Positions 8,701 through 15,594 of a DNA stretch of 24,947 nucleotides are shown here, piece by piece. The position numbers and the translations under genes were made by a program. Source of the stretch: a virus; IMG/VR virus record IMGVR_UViG_3300003690_000348, positions 1 through 24,947 of that record; one strand, written 5' to 3'. The notes beneath the pieces are model-generated. The model was not told where the DNA came from. It did not search any database and saw only the letters and a program-made list of their open reading frames with translations. How positions within the stretch are numbered: position 1 is the stretch's first letter; each line of letters opens with the position of its first letter.

Positions 8701-10233
8701 TATGGAATCGTGAGAACTCTTCAGGGCTTTGGATACATTACCAATGCAGCGATAAAAAGAGAAGTTAGAAATAATACCTACAGTCTTCGCGTAAAGATGC
8801 AGCGTGGAGGCAAGGCAGTCTATCAGGATACTGGCGTAGGCACTATGGCCCAAATTGAACGAACCCCTATTGAGAAAGCGGAGGATTTAGCAAACTTCAT
8901 TACGAACACGCTAGAAGATAATCTAACGGGAATTTCAGCGCAGGCAGCTCGAAAAGAGGCAGAGAGTCTTGGGCTGACAGGGCGTGCTTTGTGGGAATAT
9001 GCCTCAGAAGGCGGTGCGAAAACTCAGTCCATGTACAACCTTGCGGATATGCCGGGGCTGTTGCGGGCACCAGAAGTAGGGTCAGTTGCCCCTTTCCAGA
9101 CATTTGCATTTGACATGATGAATAATGTACTTGAGGCTATGCCGCTTGTTCCAGGGCGTGCGAGGGTTGGGGCATATGCTGGAGTTCGGTTGCCGTCCGG
9201 TCAGGTAGTTAGTACTGCCATGAGTGGAACGACGCAGAACAGGCTCAAAGCTCTTGGTAGGTGGGTGGCAGGAATAACAGCATTCGCCATGGCTTCTGAT
9301 TATGCGCTGGGAAGGCAGCCGTGGAGATTGGGTTCCTTTCTCCCGTTTTACGGGTTGTTGCTTGAAGGGTATGTAGCAGGCAACCCATTTAACAAGCCAC
9401 TTCCGACTAAGTATGCCTATGATTTCACAAAGGCCATTCAGGCGTATACCAAATACGGAGACTGGAAAAAACTAAGAACTTGGTTTATTGGCTATCATGT
9501 GCTTGGCGGTACACAGTTTAACAGAACCATTAAAGGTATCGAGGCGGTGGCAGAGGGGAAAGTCACAGATGTACGTGGAGAAACCTTGTTTGATACTGAG
9601 CCGCCTGAAGGATGGGCGTCTGGCCGAGGTATATGGGAAGCGTTTAAGGCTGTTACGCAGGGCCCGTATGCTGTTACGGACGGCCGTGCATATGTGGAGG
9701 AATTAAAGGGAGGCTTGGTTGAAGAGTATATAGGAGACTGGCCTCGTGCCGTCCTTGCTTCGTTGGGAACGTGGACCGAGAGCGAAGAAGCCAAAGCCAG
9801 ACGAGCCGTCGATAGGTTTACCCTGACGCTTGGTGGCGAGGAGACCAATTACCCCGACTTGTATAAGCATCCTTTTGTACGTAGGTGGGTAAAAGAGCAA
9901 CTGCCATCCAATCTACGTGACAGTGTTGATGAGTATATAGACGCTGATTATGCTGAACGGAGAGAATTGATCCGCACTCAGGATTTTAGAGATATAAGGG
10001 ACGCTGTAGCCGAAGCTAGTAGGCCTGGGGGTATGCTGTATTACCTGCGAGGGGAGTTCTCAGGAGATGCTCCCTATGGCTGGAAGTTAGTAGCGGCCAG
10101 CGTAGGTAGAACGTTCCCGGCCATCAACGGTGTGCCGAGCTCTGACGATTTTCGGGAGTTTATACTCGAGTGGGAGGAAGAGGGGAAGAAGGTCCCAGAG
10201 TATGATTATGATACTTGGAGCGTGGTCAGATAA
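5761..10233 (+). CDS. Giant internal virion / DNA-ejection protein candidate, 1490 residues
   Basis: This is the largest gene in the window, starting inside the previous stop codon (TAATG). The N-terminal ~250 residues are Pro/Arg-rich with flexible linkers, and another Ala/Gly/Pro linker falls near residues 495-540. From about residue 600 the protein is helical and basic, with aromatic motifs such as TQPMRNIGRWIRYMTDPTRM (~623), FPFNWSWNLATQTAST (~958) and VAPFQTFAFDMMNNV (~1104). Such Phe/Trp-rich helical stretches resemble the C-terminal modules of phage large polyvalent or internal virion proteins. Its place between portal and scaffold, not after a tail-tube gene, argues against a tape measure and fits an ejected protein like the internal core proteins of podoviruses. 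I see no catalytic motif for a lysozyme or protease. Part of the gene is lower in GC than the portal: 28/60 at 8581-8640 versus 36/60 at 2041-2100, counted by hand. Confidence 0.8.
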   Translation: MGTLTPEDIERARLAKQRQIAARERAQGRALGGPLARPRPTLVPLPPDPSMYTPEDLYELGVGPGVTPFPRRKQLPRARGFQLAVPQATSKPPPMLSVEEFLAGDPTQEQVTQYEEEQYRRRGEPIRRFVRGAFTGETMRRLAGAGTYLAQTLGLPGEDIRQRVDDKRALGMSISDATQEVWLEGTGWPSVDIAPAVMPPVRAAIGAFTPFTMFPSASGPTFLPEAELEVGWQGLAEVVADPINFIPLSWLGKTAKVAKVADGIPGLPPGIRRPRGVVGEAVTPPTAPPVTPGGDILPTRVRDAIVRVRKAVEEGVEDYRVHGPREEQVGGIPEREIPTGWRAGVDPQLESMGMRRVLPTEEMYIPDVQLEMAMEFKADWLGGLAGEMEKRGVKLTNEVRGELEAAQALLNEPGKRAPALLFDAIARRHGGKSIANEFDILDDIRPHELGETTEAGKRLDLNRFAADWDARGRPDIGGAASRDAEQIASEVESLLYRPPTAARGAPARVVEEGAEGVGAPLGAGAPGTGGNTQKLSANVGSRAEAQANIAKEVFEPVEGSRIDEAATAYLRASKEGEEAISAAGAVDLTDPIGQYSRRITDNYNKYIRGMGPPSKDFPVSLALITQPMRNIGRWIRYMTDPTRMLQAIDQGVFGDAVQRYVLWPTRRTDIASKHFAKAHTILYRKIQDQYGMVDSLAQQLTPGIGPLRDVKRAKMLRSLAGDVLEEISYNDVNVPVVELLSRPSIARWLTKITFQEKERVVGFAQRTRIFFDDLLVKQNQARVARGQDPIGYIENYRPWVAESNIWSKIGFGKQTSAQLAAKKELPDFVTPKAWFNPRAQIRREGMVDYWKERDLQILAGDYVETASKDIFYTNIIQNAKPYIKQLRSRKGLGGAARGVEQWIMESYAGTKPPISKFAISAEETVGRVVKGVTRGKVAGGIPIRRGMFAVRKNLTRAVFPFNWSWNLATQTASTAGAFMRYGIVRTLQGFGYITNAAIKREVRNNTYSLRVKMQRGGKAVYQDTGVGTMAQIERTPIEKAEDLANFITNTLEDNLTGISAQAARKEAESLGLTGRALWEYASEGGAKTQSMYNLADMPGLLRAPEVGSVAPFQTFAFDMMNNVLEAMPLVPGRARVGAYAGVRLPSGQVVSTAMSGTTQNRLKALGRWVAGITAFAMASDYALGRQPWRLGSFLPFYGLLLEGYVAGNPFNKPLPTKYAYDFTKAIQAYTKYGDWKKLRTWFIGYHVLGGTQFNRTIKGIEAVAEGKVTDVRGETLFDTEPPEGWASGRGIWEAFKAVTQGPYAVTDGRAYVEELKGGLVEEYIGDWPRAVLASLGTWTESEEAKARRAVDRFTLTLGGEETNYPDLYKHPFVRRWVKEQLPSNLRDSVDEYIDADYAERRELIRTQDFRDIRDAVAEASRPGGMLYYLRGEFSGDAPYGWKLVAASVGRTFPAINGVPSSDDFREFILEWEEEGKKVPEYDYDTWSVVR

Positions 10234-10299
10234 TGCCACTATATATTGTATGCTTTACAGATTGGTGTAATATGTGTAGAGGAAAAGGGGTAATATAAT
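10234..10299 (+). promoter_or_regulatory. AT-rich leader before scaffold-capsid genes, possible weak promoter
   Basis: This 66-base gap is noticeably AT-rich for the region. TTGTAT (10246-10251) and TAATAT (10268-10273) are separated by 16 bases, an imperfect -35/-10 pair (3/6 and 4/6 matches to the sigma-70 consensus). AGAGGAAAAGGGG near 10278-10290 provides the ribosome binding site. A dedicated promoter for the abundant scaffold and capsid proteins would make sense, but the match is weak and phage or host consensus is unknown. Confidence 0.25.
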
Positions 10300-11037
10300 A
10301 TGGTTATGACAACGGAGCCACAGGGCTCGGACGAGTTTGTAGACATCATAGAACCTGATGTCGCAGAAGAAGAGAGCCGGGTTGAAGAGCCGGAGGCTGT
10401 TGACGCTGCGCCTATAGGGGAAGTAGAAGCTGCCCCCGCTGCGGCCACGGACGGATCAGCAGATACCGCAGCAGTGCCCCCCTCGCCGCCGGCTGCACCG
10501 CAGGTTGATCAGCGAGCTTTGCAAGAGCTACAGCAACGCAGATCTGCGGAGCAGGAGCGTACATGGCGGGATCAGGTGGGGCGTCAGGCGCGGGGTTATG
10601 AGCAGAAGCTACAGGAAGCCGGGTACATGCCTGAGCAGGCGCGTGACCAGGCCCGGCGCTATGTGCAGCAGGAGCAGAAGTTTCGGAAGCAGGACGAAGA
10701 AGCTGCCGGTATGATCGGGCACATCCAGGGCCGCCAGGCAGCGGCGGTCCATTTCATGCAGAAGCATGGGCTGGCGAACAAGCAGATGCTTGATGACCTC
10801 ACGGCTCTTCAGCAGACGAATAGCCCGGCGGAGATGGAGAAAGAAGCCCAGAGGATGAAAAATGACCGGGCTCTTCGGGCAGAGAATACTAGGTTGAAGC
10901 AGGGTCGAGTAGCACCACACAGTCAAGGTGCAGCGGAAGCGTCGTCGAATGACAACCGTCTCCTGGATGCGTACAATAACGGGGACAGGTCGGACGCGGC
11001 GATCCGAGCGGCGAGAAGACTATCGTTAGGGTCATAA
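10300..11037 (+). CDS. Capsid scaffolding protein
   Basis: This 245-residue protein immediately precedes the major capsid gene and has the composition of a scaffold, the internal protein that guides procapsid assembly and then leaves or is degraded. Residues 1-70 are acidic and Ala/Pro-rich and likely disordered. Residues ~70-205 are highly charged Gln/Glu/Arg/Lys helix, with the coiled-coil-like stretches RALQELQQRRSAEQERTWRD and QARDQARRYVQQEQKF. The C-terminus is short and basic (AAIRAARRLSLGS), as in scaffolds that dock onto coat protein through a basic helix. The ATG at 10300 follows a purine-rich Shine-Dalgarno; a second ATG two codons later is also possible. No protease domain is seen. 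The call rests on synteny and composition, since scaffolds are poorly conserved in sequence. Confidence 0.8.
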   Translation: MVMTTEPQGSDEFVDIIEPDVAEEESRVEEPEAVDAAPIGEVEAAPAAATDGSADTAAVPPSPPAAPQVDQRALQELQQRRSAEQERTWRDQVGRQARGYEQKLQEAGYMPEQARDQARRYVQQEQKFRKQDEEAAGMIGHIQGRQAAAVHFMQKHGLANKQMLDDLTALQQTNSPAEMEKEAQRMKNDRALRAENTRLKQGRVAPHSQGAAEASSNDNRLLDAYNNGDRSDAAIRAARRLSLGS

Positions 11038-11043
11038 AGGAGG
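11036..11043 (+). promoter_or_regulatory. Strong Shine-Dalgarno AAAGGAGG for the major capsid gene
   Basis: AAAGGAGG overlaps the scaffold stop codon and lies six bases before the capsid ATG at 11050. It is the closest match to the anti-Shine-Dalgarno in the window, as expected for the most abundant virion protein. Confidence 0.8.
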
Positions 11044-11049
11044 CCGTAA

Positions 11050-11928
11050 ATGGCACAGGCAGCAACGACTGGCAATCTGGAAAACGCCCAGAGAATCATT
11101 ATCGCGTCAGCGCGATATACAGAGGAGCATAATGCTCCGGCATTGGCGCTTATTGAGCAATTCACTTTGCCCAAGGGTTCCAAGCAGGTCACTGTCCCGA
11201 AGGTTGGTCAGATGACCATGAGTGACCTTGTTGATGGACAGGATATGGTGGACGAGGAAGACATTGGGATGACCACAGTGGATCTGACTGCATCAGAGGT
11301 TGGGGCTAAGGTCATTCTCACAGACAAGCTGGTGCGCCAGGCTGCTGACAACGTGTTCAGCATGATTGGCCGACAGCTTGGCGACGGCATGGCCCGCAAG
11401 AAGGACACAGACGTTATAGCTCTGTGGCCTAGTCTCAATGAGGGCACAGTGCTTGGAGCAGACGGTCGTGATATGAACACAGCGAATACCCATGCTGTTA
11501 TCTCTAATGCCAAAGCGGGCAAGTTTGGGAACCAACTGTATTTCATTCACCACCCTAACGCAGTCGCAACGCTTTCAAAACAATCAGCCACGACTGCCGA
11601 CACAGCCGCTGCTGCTGGACTAAGCAGTGGCTGGAGTGTAGACCTGCTACAGAATTTCTACAGCGGCCTGCGTCCCATCAACAACGTGTCCATATTTGAG
11701 GATGGGAACATTGCGAAGATAGCCGGCGTCGATTCTGGGTACGGTGTTATCGCTGACAAGACTGCTCTGGCTGCTCTGACTAGCGTAGCCACCAGAACTG
11801 AGAGGCAAAGAGATGCGTCACTCAGGGCTACTGAAGTTGTAATGACGGCAGACTACGGTGTTTTCGAGTTGGACGACACCCGTGGTGCAGCGGTACAGTT
11901 TGAAATCGGGGACCTTTCGACCTCATAG
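11050..11928 (+). CDS. Major capsid protein (HK97-like)
   Basis: This 292-residue protein follows the scaffold and is preceded by the best ribosome binding site in the window. The pattern fits an HK97-fold coat protein. It has a short N-terminal arm, then a strand-rich section with QFTLPKGSKQVTVPKVG (about residues 37-53). Next is the Glu/Asp-rich loop region with DEEDIGMTTVDLTASEVGAK (~71-90), a helical spine segment LVRQAADNVFSMIGRQLGDG (~97-116), and late A-domain-like strands such as QLYFIHHPNAVATL (~164-177). A closing section with RTERQRDASLRATEVVMTADYGV runs from about residue 250. It resembles coat proteins of aquatic podoviruses more than those with a fused prohead protease; no protease gene is seen nearby. 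Confidence 0.85.
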   Translation: MAQAATTGNLENAQRIIIASARYTEEHNAPALALIEQFTLPKGSKQVTVPKVGQMTMSDLVDGQDMVDEEDIGMTTVDLTASEVGAKVILTDKLVRQAADNVFSMIGRQLGDGMARKKDTDVIALWPSLNEGTVLGADGRDMNTANTHAVISNAKAGKFGNQLYFIHHPNAVATLSKQSATTADTAAAAGLSSGWSVDLLQNFYSGLRPINNVSIFEDGNIAKIAGVDSGYGVIADKTALAALTSVATRTERQRDASLRATEVVMTADYGVFELDDTRGAAVQFEIGDLSTS

Positions 11929-11941
11929 CCAGGAGTAGATA

Positions 11942-12328
11942 ATGGCAGGAATTACGGAACGGAATAGGCAAAAGAACGACTTGGCTAGTATCGGTTTCTC
12001 GTTGAAGTATATTGACGAGTGGCAGCCGAAGACCACGCTGTATCGGCATAAGCCAAGCCACACTGTTAGCGGAGAAATGGCGGAGGACATCGGATCGGCA
12101 GTAAAAGGCGTGCCTGGGAGCCCAGACTATGTGTTGAGTAAGGCAAAGATAGGGTTGTTCCCCTGGATGCCTGGTGACTCATGTAGCTGTAGATGGTGTG
12201 CACAGAGGGACCATGTCCCCCAACCCGTAGCACAGCCTGCGGAGCAGGTGGCAGAGAAGGTAGTGGAAGAGGATATATCCCCTAGAAGAGGGAAAAGGCG
12301 AACAGGGCCTTGGTTGCAGCAAAGCTAG
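11942..12328 (+). CDS. Small protein with CxCxxCx4H cluster
   Basis: I do not recognise this 128-residue protein. AGGAG at 11931 is correctly spaced for the ATG at 11942. The middle holds Cys81-x-Cys83-x2-Cys86-x4-His91, which could bind a metal (zinc-knuckle-like spacing). The C-terminal ~35 residues are a Pro/Gln/Val/Glu linker ending in a basic tail (SPRRGKRRTGPW). It sits directly after the capsid gene, where head-completion or decoration proteins are common. A metal-binding minor virion or DNA-contacting protein is an inference only. Confidence 0.65.
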   Translation: MAGITERNRQKNDLASIGFSLKYIDEWQPKTTLYRHKPSHTVSGEMAEDIGSAVKGVPGSPDYVLSKAKIGLFPWMPGDSCSCRWCAQRDHVPQPVAQPAEQVAEKVVEEDISPRRGKRRTGPWLQQS

Positions 12329-12398
12329 GTGTAAAGAAGGCCGTGCCTAGCGCACAAAATTTATAACGGCGTTCGCAGGACTTTGAGCCTGTAGAAAG

Positions 12399-12404
12399 AA
12401 GGAG
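12399..12404 (+). promoter_or_regulatory. Shine-Dalgarno AAGGAG for the 12411 gene
   Basis: AAGGAG lies six bases before the ATG at 12411 and fixes this start. The 82-base gap before the gene (12329-12410) shows no other recognisable element. Confidence 0.65.
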
Positions 12405-12410
12405 TTTGAA

Positions 12411-13124
12411 ATGGCATTTCCACAGACGCTTATGGGTAAATGGGGATGGGAGCAGGTAGTCACTACTGCTAAGAAGCATAAGCTAGGAACCATCATGCAG
12501 ATTGCTGGTACATTTTATGTATACGGATCTGCGGGCGAAGCCGTGGTAGCAGGGCAACTTATGGAAGGTGCTGCCAATATCTCCACTGAAGACGAAGACT
12601 TGGCTGTGGCAACAACTGCGGCAGGAGCAACCGCTGTTACCGTGACAATGGGTGCGGCTGTAGACCTCAATGAGTATGCGGATGCAATCATGTTTGTAAA
12701 TGATGGCGGTGGTACAGGGGAAGGATTCCGATACAGGGTAAAGAGTCATCCTGCTGGTACGGCGATAGTAGTTACGCTTGACCATGAGGACGGGCTGATC
12801 ACCGCATTGACCAACGGAACTGATAAAGTTGGATTTGCCAAGCCTCCAAGCTCTGGCTTTCTGATATCAAACACAACGGCACTAAACGCATGTGTTGGTG
12901 TAACGATGAATGACGTTGCCAGTGGTAGCTATGGATGGCTCCAATTCAAAGGACAGGGCGTTTGCTTGATACAGGGCACTCCAGGTGTTGGGACGGGCCT
13001 CATGAGGTCTAACGGTACTACTGGAGCAGTAGAGCTTGCAGATGGTTCTTTACAATACATAGGACATATGGGCAGAAATACTGGTGTAGACACTGAATAC
13101 CATGAGGTAATTCTCAACATCTAG
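12411..13124 (+). CDS. Beta-rich virion protein, possible capsid decoration protein
   Basis: This 237-residue protein is rich in Gly, Thr, Val and Ala with alternating hydrophobic strands: AVATTAAGATAVTVTMGAAV (~64-83), FRYRVKSHPAGTAIVVTLDH (~105-124), and a Gly-rich C-terminal half ending YHEVILNI. There is no signal peptide or clear membrane segment. Position two genes after the major capsid protein, size, beta character and a strong ribosome binding site all fit an abundant accessory head protein such as a decoration or cement protein. I cannot name the family. A head-fibre base or minor tail protein is the main alternative. Confidence 0.7.
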   Translation: MAFPQTLMGKWGWEQVVTTAKKHKLGTIMQIAGTFYVYGSAGEAVVAGQLMEGAANISTEDEDLAVATTAAGATAVTVTMGAAVDLNEYADAIMFVNDGGGTGEGFRYRVKSHPAGTAIVVTLDHEDGLITALTNGTDKVGFAKPPSSGFLISNTTALNACVGVTMNDVASGSYGWLQFKGQGVCLIQGTPGVGTGLMRSNGTTGAVELADGSLQYIGHMGRNTGVDTEYHEVILNI

Positions 13125-13144
13125 CCTATACTGGGACTAGAAAT

Positions 13145-13555
13145 ATGATTCAGGAATTATGGACTCCGGCGGGGGCTGCCTATAACGGTATAGTCCCCGT
13201 CGGACGGAATGCGGAAACAGGAAGCCGCATCGTATCCCACCAGCTACGGGTGGAGGCGAAGGACCGCTTTGGGCGAGTACACAAGCAGATTATACGCGTG
13301 CTTGCTGATGATGAGACCTCCCAGGCGGAAATAGAGGAAATGATGGGCCATGCCGCAGAGAACTTCGTGGCTGAGGTGCGTGAGAAGTATACCAAGCGGC
13401 CTCCCACGGAGGATGAACGCAAGCAGATAGGCAAAGCCCTCAACGAGTTTTTGAGGCACCGGACAAAACGCCAAGAAAGTACATCTAACAGGATATACTT
13501 CAAAGGAACAGGAAATGGAACAACAAGTAGATATACCACTAAGCGTCACGGCTGA
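13145..13555 (+). CDS. Hypothetical protein, 136 residues
   Basis: The family is not recognised. The N-terminal ~55 residues look beta-stranded (SHQLRVEAKDRFGRVHKQII). The middle is acidic-basic helix (DETSQAEIEEMMGHAAENF; VREKYTKRPPTEDERKQIG). The C-terminus is basic and Thr/Ser-rich. The last 41 bases overlap the next gene in another frame, so the final ~14 residues may be constrained by the overlap. The start has only a weak upstream purine run. The location in the small-gene cluster after the capsid genes suggests a minor virion or assembly role, not shown by the sequence. Confidence 0.6.
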   Translation: MIQELWTPAGAAYNGIVPVGRNAETGSRIVSHQLRVEAKDRFGRVHKQIIRVLADDETSQAEIEEMMGHAAENFVAEVREKYTKRPPTEDERKQIGKALNEFLRHRTKRQESTSNRIYFKGTGNGTTSRYTTKRHG

Positions 13556-13712
13556 AGACTTTCAGGCTGTCATGCGGTCTAACCCTATGGTGGCTGTGCA
13601 GGTCCAGAACCAAGCACTGATGCGTAAGATCAGAGAACAGGACCTCGAAGTGGCTAGGTTGACTGCGGAGCTGGAGCAGGCACAGAACGGTAAGTCTAAG
13701 AAGGAGGGATAG
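13515..13712 (+). CDS. Small coiled-coil protein, 65 residues
   Basis: This short ORF overlaps the upstream gene by 41 bases and has a purine-rich ribosome binding site (AAAGGAACAGGAA) inside that gene. Residues ~14-60 form a continuous heptad-compatible helix (ALMRKIREQDLEVARLTAEL) with a Lys-rich end, as in small oligomerising proteins. The acidic, strongly helical composition and clean stop just before a well-marked downstream gene support it as real. It lies close to the capsid genes, so a small structural or assembly factor is possible. I know no named family. Confidence 0.65.
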   Translation: MEQQVDIPLSVTAEDFQAVMRSNPMVAVQVQNQALMRKIREQDLEVARLTAELEQAQNGKSKKEG

Positions 13713-13714
13713 CC

Positions 13715-13837
13715 ATGCCAACTGTTGGCGGCAAGAAATTCCCTTATACGGCAGCAGGCACTGCCGCTGCCAAGCGTTATTCTAAACAGACAGGCAAAAA
13801 GATTACCCAGAAGAAAAAGAAAAAGGGAGGGTACTAA
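13715..13837 (+). CDS. Small Lys-rich protein, 40 residues
   Basis: This 40-residue ORF reads MPTVGGKKFPYTAAGTAAAK at its start and ends in a run of five lysines and GGY. A strong Shine-Dalgarno (AAGGAGGG, 13700-13707) lies at the end of the previous gene. From memory, tiny proteins opening MP-x-V/I-x-GKK-(F/Y)PYT and continuing Ala/Lys-rich recur in the structural operons of many phages. Their role is unknown; a strongly basic peptide could bind packaged DNA. The composition, ribosome binding site and this recurring pattern make it a real gene despite its size. Confidence 0.7.
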   Translation: MPTVGGKKFPYTAAGTAAAKRYSKQTGKKITQKKKKKGGY

Positions 13838-13840
13838 ATC

Positions 13841-14272
13841 ATGCCAATGATGCCACCTGGCGGAATGAGACCACCTGGACCTCCTCTTGGGCCACCTCCC
13901 GGGCCACCCCCTGGGCCACCTCCGGGGCCTGGTGGACCTGGTGGACCTGGTGGCCCGGGAGCAGACCCTATTTTTGCAGCGGCCCTGAAGATAGTCATGC
14001 CTACTCTCCAAGGCATTATGGCGACCCTCACCCCACAGGAGGCTCAACGAGTCTTGGCCGGTGGGCCAGGTCCGGGTGGGCCAGGTCCTGGTGGGCCAGG
14101 CCTGGGGCGACGCCCAATGCGAGGGCCGGGGCCTATGCCAGGGCGTGCAGCGCCCGGTGGGCCACCGAGGCCGGTGCGGGGAGCAGTGCCTAGACCAGCG
14201 CCTAGACCAGTGCCTCCTGGGCGTGCGCCAGCACGGCGGGTTGCTCAAAGGGCACCAGTTCGTCGGCGCTAA
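13841..14272 (+). CDS. Pro/Gly-rich low-complexity protein
   Basis: This 143-residue protein is built of GPPP repeats (residues ~12-30) then GGP repeats (~31-41), a short ordinary helix around residues 43-72 (DPIFAAALKIVMPTLQGIM), GGPGP repeats (~74-88), and a Pro/Arg/Ala-rich basic tail ending VRRR. The periods are four, three and five residues, so it is not a strict Gly-X-Y collagen. The ribosome binding site GGAGGG lies in the last codons of the previous gene. The antiparallel frame is also open but merely mirrors the repeats. The protein is probably disordered with one helix; a flexible virion linker or nucleic-acid-binding tail is possible. The same Pro/Gly style occurs in the portal tail. 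Confidence 0.6.
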   Translation: MPMMPPGGMRPPGPPLGPPPGPPPGPPPGPGGPGGPGGPGADPIFAAALKIVMPTLQGIMATLTPQEAQRVLAGGPGPGGPGPGGPGLGRRPMRGPGPMPGRAAPGGPPRPVRGAVPRPAPRPVPPGRAPARRVAQRAPVRRR

Positions 14273-14295
14273 ATTGATATTTATGAGGGACGACA

Positions 14296-15594
14296 ATGCC
14301 GGCAATACAGGGGCGAACGCGTGAGCAATTACGGCAGCACATAGGGTATGCCCTCGGAGGACTCTATGTGTCTGCTGCTAGCGCACAGGGTGATGCAGAC
14401 AACGATGACCTCGTAGACAACACTCTGGTTCTGGGCGGGGACGACACTCAGATAGGCAAGTGGATTCGATTTACAAGTGGGAGCAATGACACGCTAACTC
14501 GCCGTGTTACTGACTCTGAGATTAACACTACTACAAGAGTTACTACGCTCAGCTTTATGCCTGCTGTGGGGACACGGACTGCCGCCGATGACTCCTATGA
14601 GTTGTGGGAAGGGTCTTATAGCCCCGACGTGATTGACGACTTCATCAACCAGGCCATCCTTGCGGCGACTGGCTGGGTCTATGACCCGATAGAGAATATC
14701 GAGCTGCACGGAGACGGGCATCAGACACGGTTTGATATCCCGTCCAACATCTCCATGATTGCCAAGCTGGAGTACCGTCATAAGGTAAGCTCCACACGCA
14801 TCCATGCGGCGGCGGCGACCTTCGACGAGGCGACTACTGCATACGCTGCTGACCCGAATTACTTCACCCAGTCACTAGATACCAAAGACAGGAAACAAGG
14901 CACACAGGCACTGAAGATTGTTATAGCTACTGGTGCTTCTGCTGGAGATTTCCTTGCCGACTCGATCACCAGTAAGGACATCTCGGCGTACGACACCATA
15001 GAGATGTGGGTGAAGAGCACGGTTGCTACCAGTGCGGGCAACCTGAAACTGCTCCTTGATGATAATGCGGCTTGTGCAAGCCCCCTGGAAACGCTCAGTA
15101 TCCCTGCCCTATCAGCAGATACCTGGACATTCGTGAGGATGTCCCTCGAAAACCCCGAGACAGACACGGCAATTATCTCCGTGGGGCTGGAGTATGACTC
15201 CGACATCGGGGCCGTTACGGTGTGGATAGATGATATCGTAGCCGTGGCGAATGACACTGCCGAGTGGGAGACATTAGACCGGCGCTACTGGAAGATAGAT
15301 AAAGAGGCCCGTGATCTCGTCATTGTCCGAGACGGGCAGTGTGTTGTTGGTTATTCCCTAATCAAGATCACTGGAGGCGACAAGCCAGCCTTACTTACAT
15401 CAGATAGCACAACCACTGAGATTGACGAGGACTATATCATCGCCAGCACGGTGAACCTGGCGTTGTTATCGTCATCGGGAGGGCCTGCCACTGACCCTGA
15501 CGCCAAGAGGCAACTCAGTGCCTACTGGGCGCAGCAAGCTGAGAGAGCCCGCAGGTCCTTTCCGATGCTTGTTAATGCCAGGTCGGTTGACTGA
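14296..15594 (+). CDS. Head-tail connector-like protein with inserted jelly-roll domain
   Basis: This 432-residue protein precedes the nozzle-like gene and has GAGGGA before its ATG. Residues 1-150 and ~320-432 contain helices of the kind seen in podovirus adaptor (gatekeeper) proteins: RTREQLRQHIGYALGGLYV near the start, SPDVIDDFINQAILAATGW near 110-130, and a helical C-terminus with RQLSAYWAQQAERARRSF. Between them, residues ~158-318 look like a carbohydrate-binding-module-type beta-sandwich. There, DTIEMWVKSTVATSAGNLKL is followed by DTWTFVRMSLENPETDTAI and VTVWIDDIVAV, the strand pattern of CBM-like jelly-rolls. The stop overlaps the next start (TGATG). Adaptor assignment rests on position and pattern; the inserted domain call is inference from strand pattern. 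Confidence 0.65.
   Translation: MPAIQGRTREQLRQHIGYALGGLYVSAASAQGDADNDDLVDNTLVLGGDDTQIGKWIRFTSGSNDTLTRRVTDSEINTTTRVTTLSFMPAVGTRTAADDSYELWEGSYSPDVIDDFINQAILAATGWVYDPIENIELHGDGHQTRFDIPSNISMIAKLEYRHKVSSTRIHAAAATFDEATTAYAADPNYFTQSLDTKDRKQGTQALKIVIATGASAGDFLADSITSKDISAYDTIEMWVKSTVATSAGNLKLLLDDNAACASPLETLSIPALSADTWTFVRMSLENPETDTAIISVGLEYDSDIGAVTVWIDDIVAVANDTAEWETLDRRYWKIDKEARDLVIVRDGQCVVGYSLIKITGGDKPALLTSDSTTTEIDEDYIIASTVNLALLSSSGGPATDPDAKRQLSAYWAQQAERARRSFPMLVNARSVD

Noticed and set aside
5761-10233. Tape measure protein
   Set aside because: The length would fit, but it precedes the capsid genes and no tail-tube, chaperone or sheath genes accompany it; modules resemble ejected virion proteins better.
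13841-14272. True collagen-like protein
   Set aside because: Gly does not recur strictly every third residue; periods of four, three and five residues are mixed.
13562-14305. Long minus-strand ORF opposite the small-gene cluster
   Set aside because: It is a mirror of the Pro/Gly repeats and of genes with good ribosome binding sites on the + strand; its translation is Trp/Arg/Pro low complexity without its own start signal.
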